Shown here: positions 7,646 through 15,243 of the stretch, in pieces
How the letters are laid out: the number at the start of each line of letters is the position of its first letter
Numbering within the stretch: position 1 is the first letter of the stretch
From: Bacteroidales bacterium
GTDB taxonomy: Bacteria > Bacteroidota > Bacteroidia > Bacteroidales > UBA7960
Reading direction: 5' to 3'
Length of the DNA stretch: 36,401 nt
Assembly (NCBI GenBank): GCA_003560165.1
Contig: PWJC01000057.1
Span: forward strand, 1 to 36,401
Notes under the pieces: model-generated
What the model was told of the DNA's origin: nothing
The model's input: the letters and a program-made list of their open reading frames with translations, nothing else
Database searches by the model: none
Program-made: the position numbers and the translations under genes

Positions 7646-8807
7646 CCTGCCCAATAGTTAGTAGTTGATCTGCAATATGGTAGAACAACATGATCCCTGC
7701 CGGGATGATGTGGTCGGGGAAATCGTAATCGTGGTTGTGGAGGCTGGGGTGTTTTTCGCCCGAACCCAGGCCAAAAAGTGCCCCCCGGTATTTCCCGGTA
7801 AAATGACCGAAATCTTCCGACCACCTGAATGCTTCACCGACCCGCATGGGAGTGACCCCGCTGCGCCTGACAGCCTCTTCCACCAGGCGGTTGGCCTCTG
7901 CGTCATTGTGCGTGGCCGGGAATTCCTCTGTATGGTTGATCTGTGCCTTTATGCCGTGTTTCTGGGCAAGTTTGTTGACGATCTCCATGGCCCTGTTGCT
8001 CAGCAATTCCATATCGCTGTTCAGAAAGGTGCGCAGGGTGGCCATGACCACCGCCTTTCCGGGGGTGGTGCCGAAGGCCACTTCGCCCAGCTTTGCATGA
8101 ATAATGGTAAGCAGCGCAAAATCGGACAACCCGGAAGCATCACCGGGCAGTTCTGTCAACTCCTTCATCAGTTCCACCATCATATGCACCGGACTGTTCC
8201 CCTGTTCCGGATGGGCGGCATGAGCCGATCTTCCCTGCAGTTGAACGATCATCCCTTTGGAGGCAGAGGCAAAAACCCCCTCCCTCAACACCGCCGACTT
8301 TGCCGGGTATCCCGGGAGGTTGTGCAAGGCAAAAACCCAGTCGGGTTCGATTTCCCTGAAGGCCTTGTCGGCAATGACACTGGCAGCTCCCTGCCCGGTT
8401 TCCTCTTCGGGCTGGAAAAGCAGCACAAGCCGCCCCTTCTGAGGCCTGCGAGTGCGGACAATGGTGGCCAGCCCGGACAGAATGGCCATATGGCCGTCGT
8501 GACCGCATGTGTGGGCCACACCGGGGTGACGGCTGCGGTGGGCAAAGCGGTTCACCTCTTCAACGGGCAGGGCGTCCAGATCGGCACGCAACATCAGGGT
8601 AGGGCCGGATTTCCCTGAATTGTATACCGCAGCAAGCCCATGACCTCCAATACCTTTAATGATACTGTCGGGCTTCTGCTTACTCAGGAAAGCCTCCAGC
8701 CTGTCAGCCGTTTGACTCTCGTGTCCGGAGAGTTCGGGATAACGGTGCAGGTTTTTGCGCAGCCTGACCACCCTGTCCAGACAATTTTTGGAAATGATCT
8801 CTCCCAT
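7638..8807 (-). CDS. M20D family metal-dependent amidohydrolase
   Basis: Zinc-type peptidase/amidohydrolase of the hippurate hydrolase, IAA-amino-acid hydrolase and N-acetyl-diaminopimelate deacetylase group. Metal and catalytic residues are visible: H-T-C-G-H-D-G-H, Q-P-E-E-E (general base and ligand), A-L-H-N and the C-terminal S-L-H-N-H-D-Y-D-F-P-D. The dimerisation lid (G-R-S-A-H-A-A-H-P) is intact. It has 389 residues from ATG 8807, no signal peptide, and is probably cytoplasmic. It is 53 bp downstream of the M55 peptidase and overlaps the racemase. Removal of an acyl group from an amino acid or short peptide fits the setting, but the substrate cannot be named. Confidence 0.9.
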   Translation of the reverse strand: MGEIISKNCLDRVVRLRKNLHRYPELSGHESQTADRLEAFLSKQKPDSIIKGIGGHGLAAVYNSGKSGPTLMLRADLDALPVEEVNRFAHRSRHPGVAHTCGHDGHMAILSGLATIVRTRRPQKGRLVLLFQPEEETGQGAASVIADKAFREIEPDWVFALHNLPGYPAKSAVLREGVFASASKGMIVQLQGRSAHAAHPEQGNSPVHMMVELMKELTELPGDASGLSDFALLTIIHAKLGEVAFGTTPGKAVVMATLRTFLNSDMELLSNRAMEIVNKLAQKHGIKAQINHTEEFPATHNDAEANRLVEEAVRRSGVTPMRVGEAFRWSEDFGHFTGKYRGALFGLGSGEKHPSLHNHDYDFPDHIIPAGIMLFYHIADQLLTIGQDV

Positions 8808-8860
8808 TGGTATCGTCAACTTTCTGCAGGTAAAATGAAACAGGCATACGGAATGCCCGG

Positions 8861-9763
8861 TTAGTCCCTGGCTATCAGAAGCACCGCCCTGAGCAACTGA
8901 AAGACCTCAATAAAGTCTTCCCTGGCAAATGCCACACTGCGCGGCCCCGTCCTGTCGACACCGGGGATAAGGGTGGCCGATTGTGCCTGTGAACTGAACA
9001 AGAAAGATACCTCCAGGGAAGTTTCCGGGCCGGGACGAAAGGGAGTGGCCCGCCCGCGTCCGTTGAGGGCAAGGGCGGTGTTTTCCCTGATAAGTTCGGC
9101 AGCCCTGGAAGGCACCAGGGTATTGGCTGCGGTACGACCGATCCCCTGCTTTACGGGGGTGGTCACCAGGTGTTCTCCCAGCAGCGACCTGGCCTGCTCA
9201 CAAAAGACCTCGTCGCCCGAAACCATCACCACCGCCACACCGTAATACCCGGCGATCAGGGCATTGATCCCGGCTTCGCCCATTTCCTGCCCGTTCACTT
9301 TGATTGAATAGACCGATGCACTGGAATACGTATGATCGAGTACCCCGTCGAAAGAACCGGCCCGGGCGTGATATCCGATAAACACCACGGCGTCGAAGTT
9401 TTCGCCGATGCCCTCCATCATGGAAAGGGGCTTGGGGCTGCCGGTAATCAGCCGGGCCGCCGGATTGATCTCGGAGGCGATCAGGTTGCGCATACCGCCG
9501 TGAGAGTCATTAACAACAATATAAGTGGCCCCGGCATCCAGCGCTCCCTGGATGGCCGCATTGGCCTCGAGAGTGGCCCATTGCCTGGCCAGGGAATAGT
9601 CGTGGCCCCCGGCACGTACCTGGTCGCTGGCCACCACGCCGGCAACCCCTTCCATGTCGACTGAAATATAGACCCTCAGGCCTTCATCTCCATGCACCCG
9701 CACAGGGTAAAAACTCAGAGAAAGAATGGCAATGGCTGCCACAAAAATTGCAATCCGGTTCAT
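8861..9763 (-). CDS. M55 family D-aminopeptidase (DppA-like), exported
   Basis: M55 enzymes such as DppA of Bacillus subtilis are zinc aminopeptidases that release N-terminal D-amino acids, notably D-alanine. The residues known from DppA are all present: D36-x-E38 (S-V-D-M-E-G), D-S-H-G, G-Y-H-A, the nucleophile histidine in V-L-D-H-T and the glutamate in G-E-A-G-I-N. Unlike cytoplasmic DppA, this 300-residue protein carries a clear signal peptide (residues 1 to about 25), so it should act outside the inner membrane. ATG 9763 was chosen; ATG 9781 would add six residues. The open frame continues upstream into a decayed receptor gene, which is not part of this protein. It is the first gene of the M55-M20-alr-ltaE run. 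Confidence 0.9.
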   Translation of the reverse strand: MNRIAIFVAAIAILSLSFYPVRVHGDEGLRVYISVDMEGVAGVVASDQVRAGGHDYSLARQWATLEANAAIQGALDAGATYIVVNDSHGGMRNLIASEINPAARLITGSPKPLSMMEGIGENFDAVVFIGYHARAGSFDGVLDHTYSSASVYSIKVNGQEMGEAGINALIAGYYGVAVVMVSGDEVFCEQARSLLGEHLVTTPVKQGIGRTAANTLVPSRAAELIRENTALALNGRGRATPFRPGPETSLEVSFLFSSQAQSATLIPGVDRTGPRSVAFAREDFIEVFQLLRAVLLIARD

Positions 9764-9937
9764 CGTTACAAATGAATTCATGAATAATTCGTTCTGATCG
9801 GGTCTGCAAAATACAAAAAAAAACACCCGGAATAATCCCGGATTGGAATTCCATGAAAGCTCCGGAAGCTGTTTCAGCGATCCTGCCCGGGTATGCGCAG
9901 CAAAATGCGTCCGGTTATATTGTACGCGATGATCACT

Positions 9938-10493
9938 GAATTCGCTCCTGACGTATGTATAGGAAAGGATCAGATTCCAGCCCCGGAGATCCTGTTCCCT
10001 GAAAAACAGTTCGGCTCCGTAAGCCCTTCCCCAGCCCACAGATAACACGACCTCGTCGCCCACAGCCAGCCTCTCCCATGCCCAGCATTAGGCGGTACTT
10101 TCCCAGATTCAACAGCCGTTCAAAGAGGAGCTTGTTCTCTGCTTCATCCGAAGTATAGTCAAAGATCCGGGAAAGCGAGCTGATAACCCATGTTTGCGTA
10201 CCATTGCCCATGAAACGGCGAAAAACCGCCCCCAGAGAATAGTTCCACTGCTCGTTCACCGGCAAAAAATCAAGAATGTACCGCTGTTGTTCTGTTTCAT
10301 TGGCCTCGAGGTTCAAACGCAAGCGGTCGATGGCTCTGATGCCCACTATGCTCAGGGTCGAACTGGGGCCTGTGCGCGTTTGGCTTTTAAACTGAAAGCC
10401 ATTGTAGGTGGGCAGAAAAGGCAGGCCTACCACCCCAAAGAGAAACTGGAGATAGGAACGTCTGGCGGAGGCAATGAAGGTGGTATTGGGGCC
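9938..10493 (-). pseudogene. TonB-dependent receptor remnant
   Basis: Two blocks of typical Bacteroidota TonB-dependent receptor barrel sequence survive. Block 1 (about 10493-10074) contains F-I-A-S-A-R-R-S-Y-L-Q-F-L-F, G-L-P-F-L-P-T-Y, Y-I-L-D-F-L-P-V-N-E-Q-W and S-D-E-A-E-N-K-L. Block 2 (about 10063-9938), in another frame, contains G-R-A-Y-G-A-E-L-F-F and L-S-Y-T-Y-V-R-S-E-F, which normally lie far downstream near the C-terminal barrel. The join near 10064-10076 therefore removes a large internal segment. Block 1 also looks shortened between T-W-V-I-S and D-Y-T-S-D. Signal peptide, plug domain and C-terminus are absent. Only about 185 codons remain of a receptor that is usually over 700 residues. 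It lies on the same strand as, and directly upstream of, the M55 operon. Confidence 0.85.
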
Positions 10494-10523
10494 AAGGGGG
10501 CTGGCCGGAATGCAAAAAAATAG

Positions 10524-10531
10524 TATTTTTG
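10524..10531 (+). promoter_or_regulatory. Promoter -7 box for DUF2721 gene
   Basis: TATTTTTG, an exact TAnnTTTG match, lies 44 bp before the ATG at 10576. No clear -33 TTG is seen. The box abuts the edge of the receptor remnant. Confidence 0.5.
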
Positions 10532-10575
10532 CTTTTGCCCTGTTCCGGGGCCGTTCCTCAATAGCACCTTCCGAT

Positions 10576-10980
10576 ATGGAAAGCCTCAGCCTCTCTACCC
10601 CCGCACTGTTATTCTCGGCCATTTCCCTTCTGATGCTGGCCTATACCAACCGCTTTCTCACCATGGCCGGGCTGGTCAGAAGCCTACATGCCCAATACAG
10701 GGAAAACCCAAGCAAGGCGCTCTCAGGGCAGATCAGCAACCTCAAACGCCGGATCAACCTCACCCGGTCGATGCAGATATACGGGCTGACGAGCCTGCTT
10801 TTGTGCGTTGGCTGCATGTTCCTGATCTATATCGGTTCGCAGTTGCTGGCCGGGCTGATTTTCGGCATTGCCCTGTTGCTGCTAATACTCAGCCTGGCTA
10901 TCAGTATCTGGGAGATCAACATCAGCGTAAAGGCGTTGAACCTGCACATCAGCGATCTGGAAAAGCCCGGGAAAAACTGA
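10576..10980 (+). CDS. DUF2721 family membrane protein
   Basis: A 134-residue integral membrane protein of the DUF2721 family, function unknown. Three hydrophobic segments are visible: residues about 5-25, 70-95 and 95-112. A charged stretch containing K-R-R-I-N-L-T-R lies between the first two, and a short polar tail follows. ATG 10576 is the sensible start; a longer frame to 10474 would run back into receptor-remnant sequence on the opposite strand. It is followed after 36 bp by the LiaF-like gene, so the two are probably cotranscribed. The promoter box at 10524-10531 supports the start. Confidence 0.85.
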   Translation: MESLSLSTPALLFSAISLLMLAYTNRFLTMAGLVRSLHAQYRENPSKALSGQISNLKRRINLTRSMQIYGLTSLLLCVGCMFLIYIGSQLLAGLIFGIALLLLILSLAISIWEINISVKALNLHISDLEKPGKN

Positions 10981-11016
10981 ACGGGAGTTAGTTTTATCAT
11001 TAAAACCATCGTCACC

Positions 11017-11733
11017 ATGCGTACAAAAAGATCAAGAAGGGTGTTCACCGGCCTGTTGTTTGTCATTATCGGCGCCATTTTGCTGTTGAGAATGACGGGG
11101 ATCCATCTTCCCCTTCAGCTTCCTGCCTATTTTTTCTCCTGGCAGATGATCCTGATTGCTCTTGGGGTGTTCTTTATGTTTTCCGAAAACAACCGGAATA
11201 CAGGCATTATCCTGTTTGTGATCGGGGCGGTCTTTTTAAGCCGGGATATCCTTGACCTGCGCTTCAGGGAAATAATCCGGTTCGCCATTCCCGTCCTGCT
11301 CATTCTGGGAGGGCTCGCCATTTTGTATCCCAGGCGGTTCAGCGGAAAAAAAAGAGTCCGTGGTCAGACCGCCAAAGAGTTCAGTTACGAAGAGATCCGT
11401 GAGGTAATCATATTGAGCGGCAGCAGGCGGGAGATCAGCAGCCTTGATTTCAGGGGAGGGGAAATAGTCTGCATCCTTGGGGAGGCAGACCTGAATTTCC
11501 GCAACGCCAGCCTTTCGCCAAACACCAATGTCGTCAGCCTTTCCTGCATTTTTAGCGGATGTAAGCTCTATGTCCCCGACGACTGGACCATCCGGGTGGA
11601 TACGGTCAGCATATTCGCCGGCGTTTCCGACAAGCGCCTGCGGCCGCCAGGCGGAAGGCAGCCCGATCCCGTCAAGCTGCTGGTGATAAAAGGGAGTTTG
11701 TTGTTCAGCGGAGTGGAGATCAAATCGGCCTGA
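11017..11733 (+). CDS. LiaF-like membrane protein
   Basis: The 238-residue protein has an N-terminal membrane domain of four helices (about residues 8-28, 38-55, 60-75 and 85-102) and a soluble C-terminal domain. The layout matches the LiaF transmembrane-domain/DUF5668 proteins, whose soluble part resembles the cell-wall-active antibiotic response domain. In Firmicutes LiaF restrains a cell-envelope stress kinase; Bacteroidota homologues are mostly uncharacterised and no LiaRS-type kinase is nearby here. The C-terminal part contains repeated beta-strand patterns (I-C-I-L-G-E-A-D-L-N-F and V-S-L-S-C-I-F-S-G-C). It sits 36 bp after DUF2721. A role in envelope homeostasis is inference from the family. 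Confidence 0.8.
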   Translation: MRTKRSRRVFTGLLFVIIGAILLLRMTGIHLPLQLPAYFFSWQMILIALGVFFMFSENNRNTGIILFVIGAVFLSRDILDLRFREIIRFAIPVLLILGGLAILYPRRFSGKKRVRGQTAKEFSYEEIREVIILSGSRREISSLDFRGGEIVCILGEADLNFRNASLSPNTNVVSLSCIFSGCKLYVPDDWTIRVDTVSIFAGVSDKRLRPPGGRQPDPVKLLVIKGSLLFSGVEIKSA

Positions 11734-11754
11734 GGGAGACGATTTTAAGGATTT

Positions 11755-11789
11755 TTTGTACTGCCGAATGCCAGAATTGTTTACCTTTG
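11755..11789 (+). promoter_or_regulatory. Promoter of the bamD operon
   Basis: TTTG at 11755-11758 and TACCTTTG at 11782-11789 are separated by 23 bp, close to the Bacteroidota TTTG-N19/23-TAnnTTTG arrangement. The bamD ATG is 58 bp downstream of the -7 box. Confidence 0.7.
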
Positions 11790-11847
11790 CATTCTGTTTG
11801 AACAACAACATGCTTTTTTAGTTAATGAAAACTTTCCTCAACAGCAT

Positions 11848-12678
11848 ATGATCCACTTCAACAGGCTTACCGCGATCCTTGCCGGTTTGCTGCTTGCCTT
11901 TACCCTGGGCTCCTGCAGCCAGTACCAGCGCTTGCTCAAAAGCGACGATTACGAGCTGAAGTACAGAAGGGCCATCGAATATTACTACGAGGAAGAATAC
12001 AGGCGCACCATCGCCCTGCTTACCGATGTCATTCCGGTATACCGCGGAACGGCGGAAGCAGAAAACATTAATTTCTACTATGCGATGTCCCATTTCAAGG
12101 CAAGGGACTACATACTGGCCAGCCATTATTTCCGGTCTTTTGCCAGCGCCTTTCCGCAAAGCCCTCATGCCGAAGAATTTTTCTATCTGAGCGCCTATTG
12201 CAAGTACCTCGAATCGCCGAGGCATTCGCTCGACCAGACCAATACCCTGCAGGCCATCCGTGAACTTCAGAACTTCATTAACCGCTATCCTCAAAGCGAC
12301 AGGGTGGAAGATGCCAATGAACTGATCGATGAGCTTCGCTACAAACTGGAAAGAAAAAGATACCAGAACGCCAGGCTGTTCATGGACATCAGCGACTACC
12401 TGGCTGCTGCAACCACCTTTCAGAGCCTGGTAAGGGACTTTCCCGATACCCGTTACAGGGAGGAAGCCATGTTCCTGACAGTGAAGGCCTATTATGAATT
12501 TGCATCCCGCAGCATTCCCGAAAGGCAGGAAGAACGTTACGAAAAGGTGCTCAATGCCTACCAGGTCTTCTTACGCAGGTATCCCGACAGCGGGTACCTG
12601 TCAGAAGCTGACCGGATGAGGGAGAGGGCCGACAGGTCTATTCAGTGGCTGAGGGAACAGGATTTAACCGAAATTTAG
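11848..12678 (+). CDS. bamD: Outer membrane assembly lipoprotein BamD
   Basis: Lipoprotein of the BAM complex that, with BamA, folds beta-barrel proteins into the outer membrane. The 276-residue protein has a signal peptide ending at a lipobox (L-G-S-C, Cys23), followed by S-Q-Y-Q-R-L-L-K-S and a series of TPR-like helical repeats (A-I-E-Y-Y-Y-E-E-E-Y-R, F-A-S-A-F-P-Q-S-P-H-A and later Y-P-Q-S-D-R and F-P-D-T-R-Y), the usual BamD pattern. It heads the conserved bamD-rpoZ-coaBC-porD-recN run and has its own promoter box. A short upstream ATG frame (11825) encodes only eight residues and overlaps the start. Confidence 0.92.
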   Translation: MIHFNRLTAILAGLLLAFTLGSCSQYQRLLKSDDYELKYRRAIEYYYEEEYRRTIALLTDVIPVYRGTAEAENINFYYAMSHFKARDYILASHYFRSFASAFPQSPHAEEFFYLSAYCKYLESPRHSLDQTNTLQAIRELQNFINRYPQSDRVEDANELIDELRYKLERKRYQNARLFMDISDYLAAATTFQSLVRDFPDTRYREEAMFLTVKAYYEFASRSIPERQEERYEKVLNAYQVFLRRYPDSGYLSEADRMRERADRSIQWLREQDLTEI

Positions 12679-12686
12679 CAAACCCA

Positions 12687-13019
12687 ATGGAAGATAAAAA
12701 AGTAAGGACAGAAAGTACCACCGTCACCCGCGACCTCAGGCTGTTTGACAAGGAAACCAAAAACATTTACCAGACGGTGGTGATCATTTCGAAGCGGGCC
12801 AACCAGATCGGACAAGCCGTAAAAGAAGAGCTGAGTTCGAAGCTGGAAGAATTTGTCAGTTCGACCGATAACCTGGAGGAAGTATTTGAAAACCGGGAGC
12901 AAATTGAAATTGCCAAGCATTACGAACAGCTTCCCAAACCCAGTTTGATCGCGATCAGCGAATTTCTGAACAAGGAGGTCTATTACCGGGTACCCGAAGT
13001 CGAAGACAAGTCCATTTAA
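12687..13019 (+). CDS. rpoZ: RNA polymerase omega subunit, Bacteroidota type
   Basis: The 110-residue protein matches the Bacteroidota form of the omega subunit, which helps assemble RNA polymerase. Diagnostic parts are T-V-T-R-D, N-I-Y-Q-T-V-V-I-I-S-K-R-A-N-Q-I, E-E-L-S-S-K-L-E-E-F and E-V-F-E-N-R-E-Q-I-E-I-A-K-H-Y-E near the end. ATG 12687 is eight bases after the bamD stop, so the pair is tightly linked. It is followed by coaBC, as in related genomes. An in-frame upstream start inside bamD is possible but breaks the usual family length. Confidence 0.87.
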   Translation: MEDKKVRTESTTVTRDLRLFDKETKNIYQTVVIISKRANQIGQAVKEELSSKLEEFVSSTDNLEEVFENREQIEIAKHYEQLPKPSLIAISEFLNKEVYYRVPEVEDKSI

Positions 13020-13079
13020 TCCCACAGGCCTCACCGGGCGAGACAACCCTTGCCAGGCAGGTCACAAATCTTTGTGCCT

Positions 13080-14291
13080 ATGCTGTCGGGGAAAAAGATC
13101 ATACTTGGCATTTCAGGCGGCATTGCTGCCTATAAATCACTCTTGCTCATCCGGCTGTTTAAAAAAGCCGGGGCCGGGGTCAGGGTAGTCTGCACCTCCA
13201 ACGCCCTTGAGTTCATTACCAGGGTTAGCCTCGAAAGCCTTTCCGGCAATAAGGTGTACCATCAGGTATTCGGATCCGGGAACGATTACACCACCGAACA
13301 TGTGTCACTGACAGACTGGGGGGATGTATTTGTACTTGCCCCGGCCACTGCCAACATCATCGGCAAACTTTCGGGGGGTATTGCCGACGATGCCCTCTCT
13401 ACTTCTCTGCTGGCCTTCGACAAGCAGCTTTTTATCGCCCCGGCCATGAATTGCAAAATGTGGTCGCATTATTCGGTTAAAAAAAACCTCGAATACCTCA
13501 AAAAACAGGGTGTGTACATCATCGGCCCCGCCGGGGGTTACCTTGCCTGCGGGTACGAGGGCCAGGGGCGCATGGAGGAAGCCGGGGAGATCTTCCGGAT
13601 TGTCAGCGAGCATTTTAGCACCGGCGGTCAGAGCCTTTCCGGAAAACAGATATTGGTGACGGCCGGCCCCACCCACGAAGCCATCGACCCGGTAAGGTAC
13701 CTGGGCAACCGCTCTTCGGGCAAAATGGGGTTTGCACTGGCCAGGGAACTGGCTTCCCGGGGTGCCAGCGTTCACCTGGTTGCCGGCCCCACTTCAGTGG
13801 AAGCTCCTGCTCATCAGAACATTCACCTGGTAAGGGTGGTTTCGGCCAGGGATATGCTGGGCAGCTGCATACAGCTTTTCCCGGTTTGCGATGCCGCCAT
13901 CATGGCCGCAGCCGTGGCCGATTACACCCCCTCCAAAGCCGCAGACCAGAAAATCAAAAAGGACAGGGAAGGGGCTCCCCTCGAACTGACACTCTTGCCA
14001 ACCACCGACATTTTGGGAGAGATGGGAAAGAACAAGAAAGGGCAGGTATTGGCAGGATTTGCGCTTGAACCCGCCAATGGCGAAGAGAATGCCAGGAAAA
14101 AGCTCGCGGAAAAGAACCTCGACTTCATCGTATTGAACTCACTGGAAGATAAGGGTGCCGGTTTTCTGCACAATACCAACAAAGTGGCCATTATCGGCAA
14201 TAATCAGGAAATACTGCGTTATGAACTAAAGGACAAGCAAGAGGTGGCGGCCGATATTGCAGATACCCTTGAAAAATACCTCAAACGATGA
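13080..14291 (+). CDS. coaBC: Bifunctional phosphopantothenoylcysteine decarboxylase/synthetase
   Basis: Two steps of coenzyme A synthesis: CoaB joins cysteine to 4'-phosphopantothenate (using CTP) and the FMN-dependent CoaC domain decarboxylates the product. The 403-residue protein has the CoaC half first, with G-I-S-G-G-I-A-A-Y-K, T-T-E-H-V (catalytic His region), A-P-A-M-N-C-K-M-W and the flap cysteine in G-Y-L-A-C-G-Y-E. The CoaB half follows with T-A-G-P-T, N-R-S-S-G-K-M-G, A-A-A-V-A-D-Y and the lysine K-I-K-K. ATG 13080 is used; an upstream TTG at 13050 is less likely. Its TGA overlaps the next ATG by 4 bp (ATGA). Confidence 0.96.
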   Translation: MLSGKKIILGISGGIAAYKSLLLIRLFKKAGAGVRVVCTSNALEFITRVSLESLSGNKVYHQVFGSGNDYTTEHVSLTDWGDVFVLAPATANIIGKLSGGIADDALSTSLLAFDKQLFIAPAMNCKMWSHYSVKKNLEYLKKQGVYIIGPAGGYLACGYEGQGRMEEAGEIFRIVSEHFSTGGQSLSGKQILVTAGPTHEAIDPVRYLGNRSSGKMGFALARELASRGASVHLVAGPTSVEAPAHQNIHLVRVVSARDMLGSCIQLFPVCDAAIMAAAVADYTPSKAADQKIKKDREGAPLELTLLPTTDILGEMGKNKKGQVLAGFALEPANGEENARKKLAEKNLDFIVLNSLEDKGAGFLHNTNKVAIIGNNQEILRYELKDKQEVAADIADTLEKYLKR

Positions 14292-15196
14292 AGATACGCC
14301 TTATTTCCCTGTTGCTGCTCTCACTCCTTGGCGCCAACCCTGCGGCTGCCCAGGACCTGAATTGCCAGATTTCGATCTCCACCCCCGGCATGTCGGAAAC
14401 CGAACGCCAGGTTATGCAGACGCTGCGATCCGAACTGCATGAGTTTGTAAACCAAACCAACTGGACAGGCTATCAGCTGGAAACCAGGGAACGCATCGAA
14501 GCTTCCATACAGATCACCATCGAAGAGCGCACCGGAGGCGATGAATACAGGGGCAGCATACAGATCCAGGCCCGCAGGCCGGTTTACCAAACCGCATATA
14601 ACTCTCCGGTATTCAGCCACCGCGATCGCGATCTGGAATTCAGGTACCGTGAGCACCAACCCCTGGAATATGCGGATAACGCCTTCCTTTCGAACCTGAC
14701 TGCCGTTGTGGCCTATTATGTATACCTGATCATCGGTTTCGATTTCGACACTTTCTCGCCCATGGGAGGCACCCCCTATTTTGAAAAGGCCCAGAATATA
14801 GTGAACATGGCACAGAATGCACCCCAGCGGGGATGGAAGTCATTCGAAAGCCAGAGAAACCGCTACTGGCTGGTTGAAAATCTTTTGAACCCGACTTACA
14901 GGCAGATCAGGCAATCGATGTATGCCTACCACCGTCTGGGCTTCGACACCCTGACCGACAACCTCGACATGGGCAGGACGGAGGTGCTGCAGGCCCTCGA
15001 ACTGCTGCAGAGGGCCCACCGCGAAAGGCCTGGCAGCTTTTTGATGCAGGTGGTTGTGGGCACCAAGAGCGACGAACTGGTGAACCTGTTCTCTGAAGCC
15101 CCCCAGATGGAACAGGGCAGGGCCATCGAGGTGCTATCGGAAGTAGACCCCTCAAACAGCGCAAAATACCGGCGGATGGCCGAAGGAGGGAGGTAA
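14288..15196 (+). CDS. porD: PorD-like protein (DUF4835)
   Basis: A DUF4835 protein, a family associated with the type IX secretion system as PorD in Porphyromonas; I am confident of the family and less so of the functional name. The 302-residue protein starts with a signal peptide ending after A-A-A-Q, then D-L-N-C-Q-I-S-I, the typical mature start. Conserved features include F-V-N-Q-T-N-W, I-Q-A-R-R-P-V-Y-Q-T-A-Y-N-S-P, Y-Y-V-Y-L-I-I-G-F-D-F-D-T-F-S-P-M-G-G and A-Q-N-I-V-N-M-A-Q near the middle. It should be periplasmic. The ATGA overlap with coaBC indicates translational coupling. Confidence 0.88.
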   Translation: MKIRLISLLLLSLLGANPAAAQDLNCQISISTPGMSETERQVMQTLRSELHEFVNQTNWTGYQLETRERIEASIQITIEERTGGDEYRGSIQIQARRPVYQTAYNSPVFSHRDRDLEFRYREHQPLEYADNAFLSNLTAVVAYYVYLIIGFDFDTFSPMGGTPYFEKAQNIVNMAQNAPQRGWKSFESQRNRYWLVENLLNPTYRQIRQSMYAYHRLGFDTLTDNLDMGRTEVLQALELLQRAHRERPGSFLMQVVVGTKSDELVNLFSEAPQMEQGRAIEVLSEVDPSNSAKYRRMAEGGR

Positions 15197-15209
15197 GTCC
15201 AAAGTTTCC

Positions 15210-15217
15210 TATCTTTG
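15210..15217 (+). promoter_or_regulatory. Promoter -7 box for recN
   Basis: TATCTTTG, an exact TAnnTTTG match, lies in the 47-bp gap between porD and recN, 26 bp before the recN ATG. No strong -33 box is visible, so recN may use both this and operon readthrough. Confidence 0.5.
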
Positions 15218-15243
15218 TTCCATCCTCATTATCTACTGGCTGT

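Noticed and set aside
7665-8618. 317-aa plus-strand frame opposite the M20 gene
   Set aside because: Long only because of codon bias on the opposite strand; the M20 gene has complete catalytic motifs.
8861-10063. M55 peptidase read as a 400-aa protein from a GTG at 10063
   Set aside because: The first 94 residues are receptor-remnant sequence; the signal peptide at ATG 9763 (or 9781) marks the true start.
10474-10576. Longer N-terminus for the DUF2721 protein
   Set aside because: It overlaps the receptor remnant and lacks the family start; ATG 10576 follows a promoter box.
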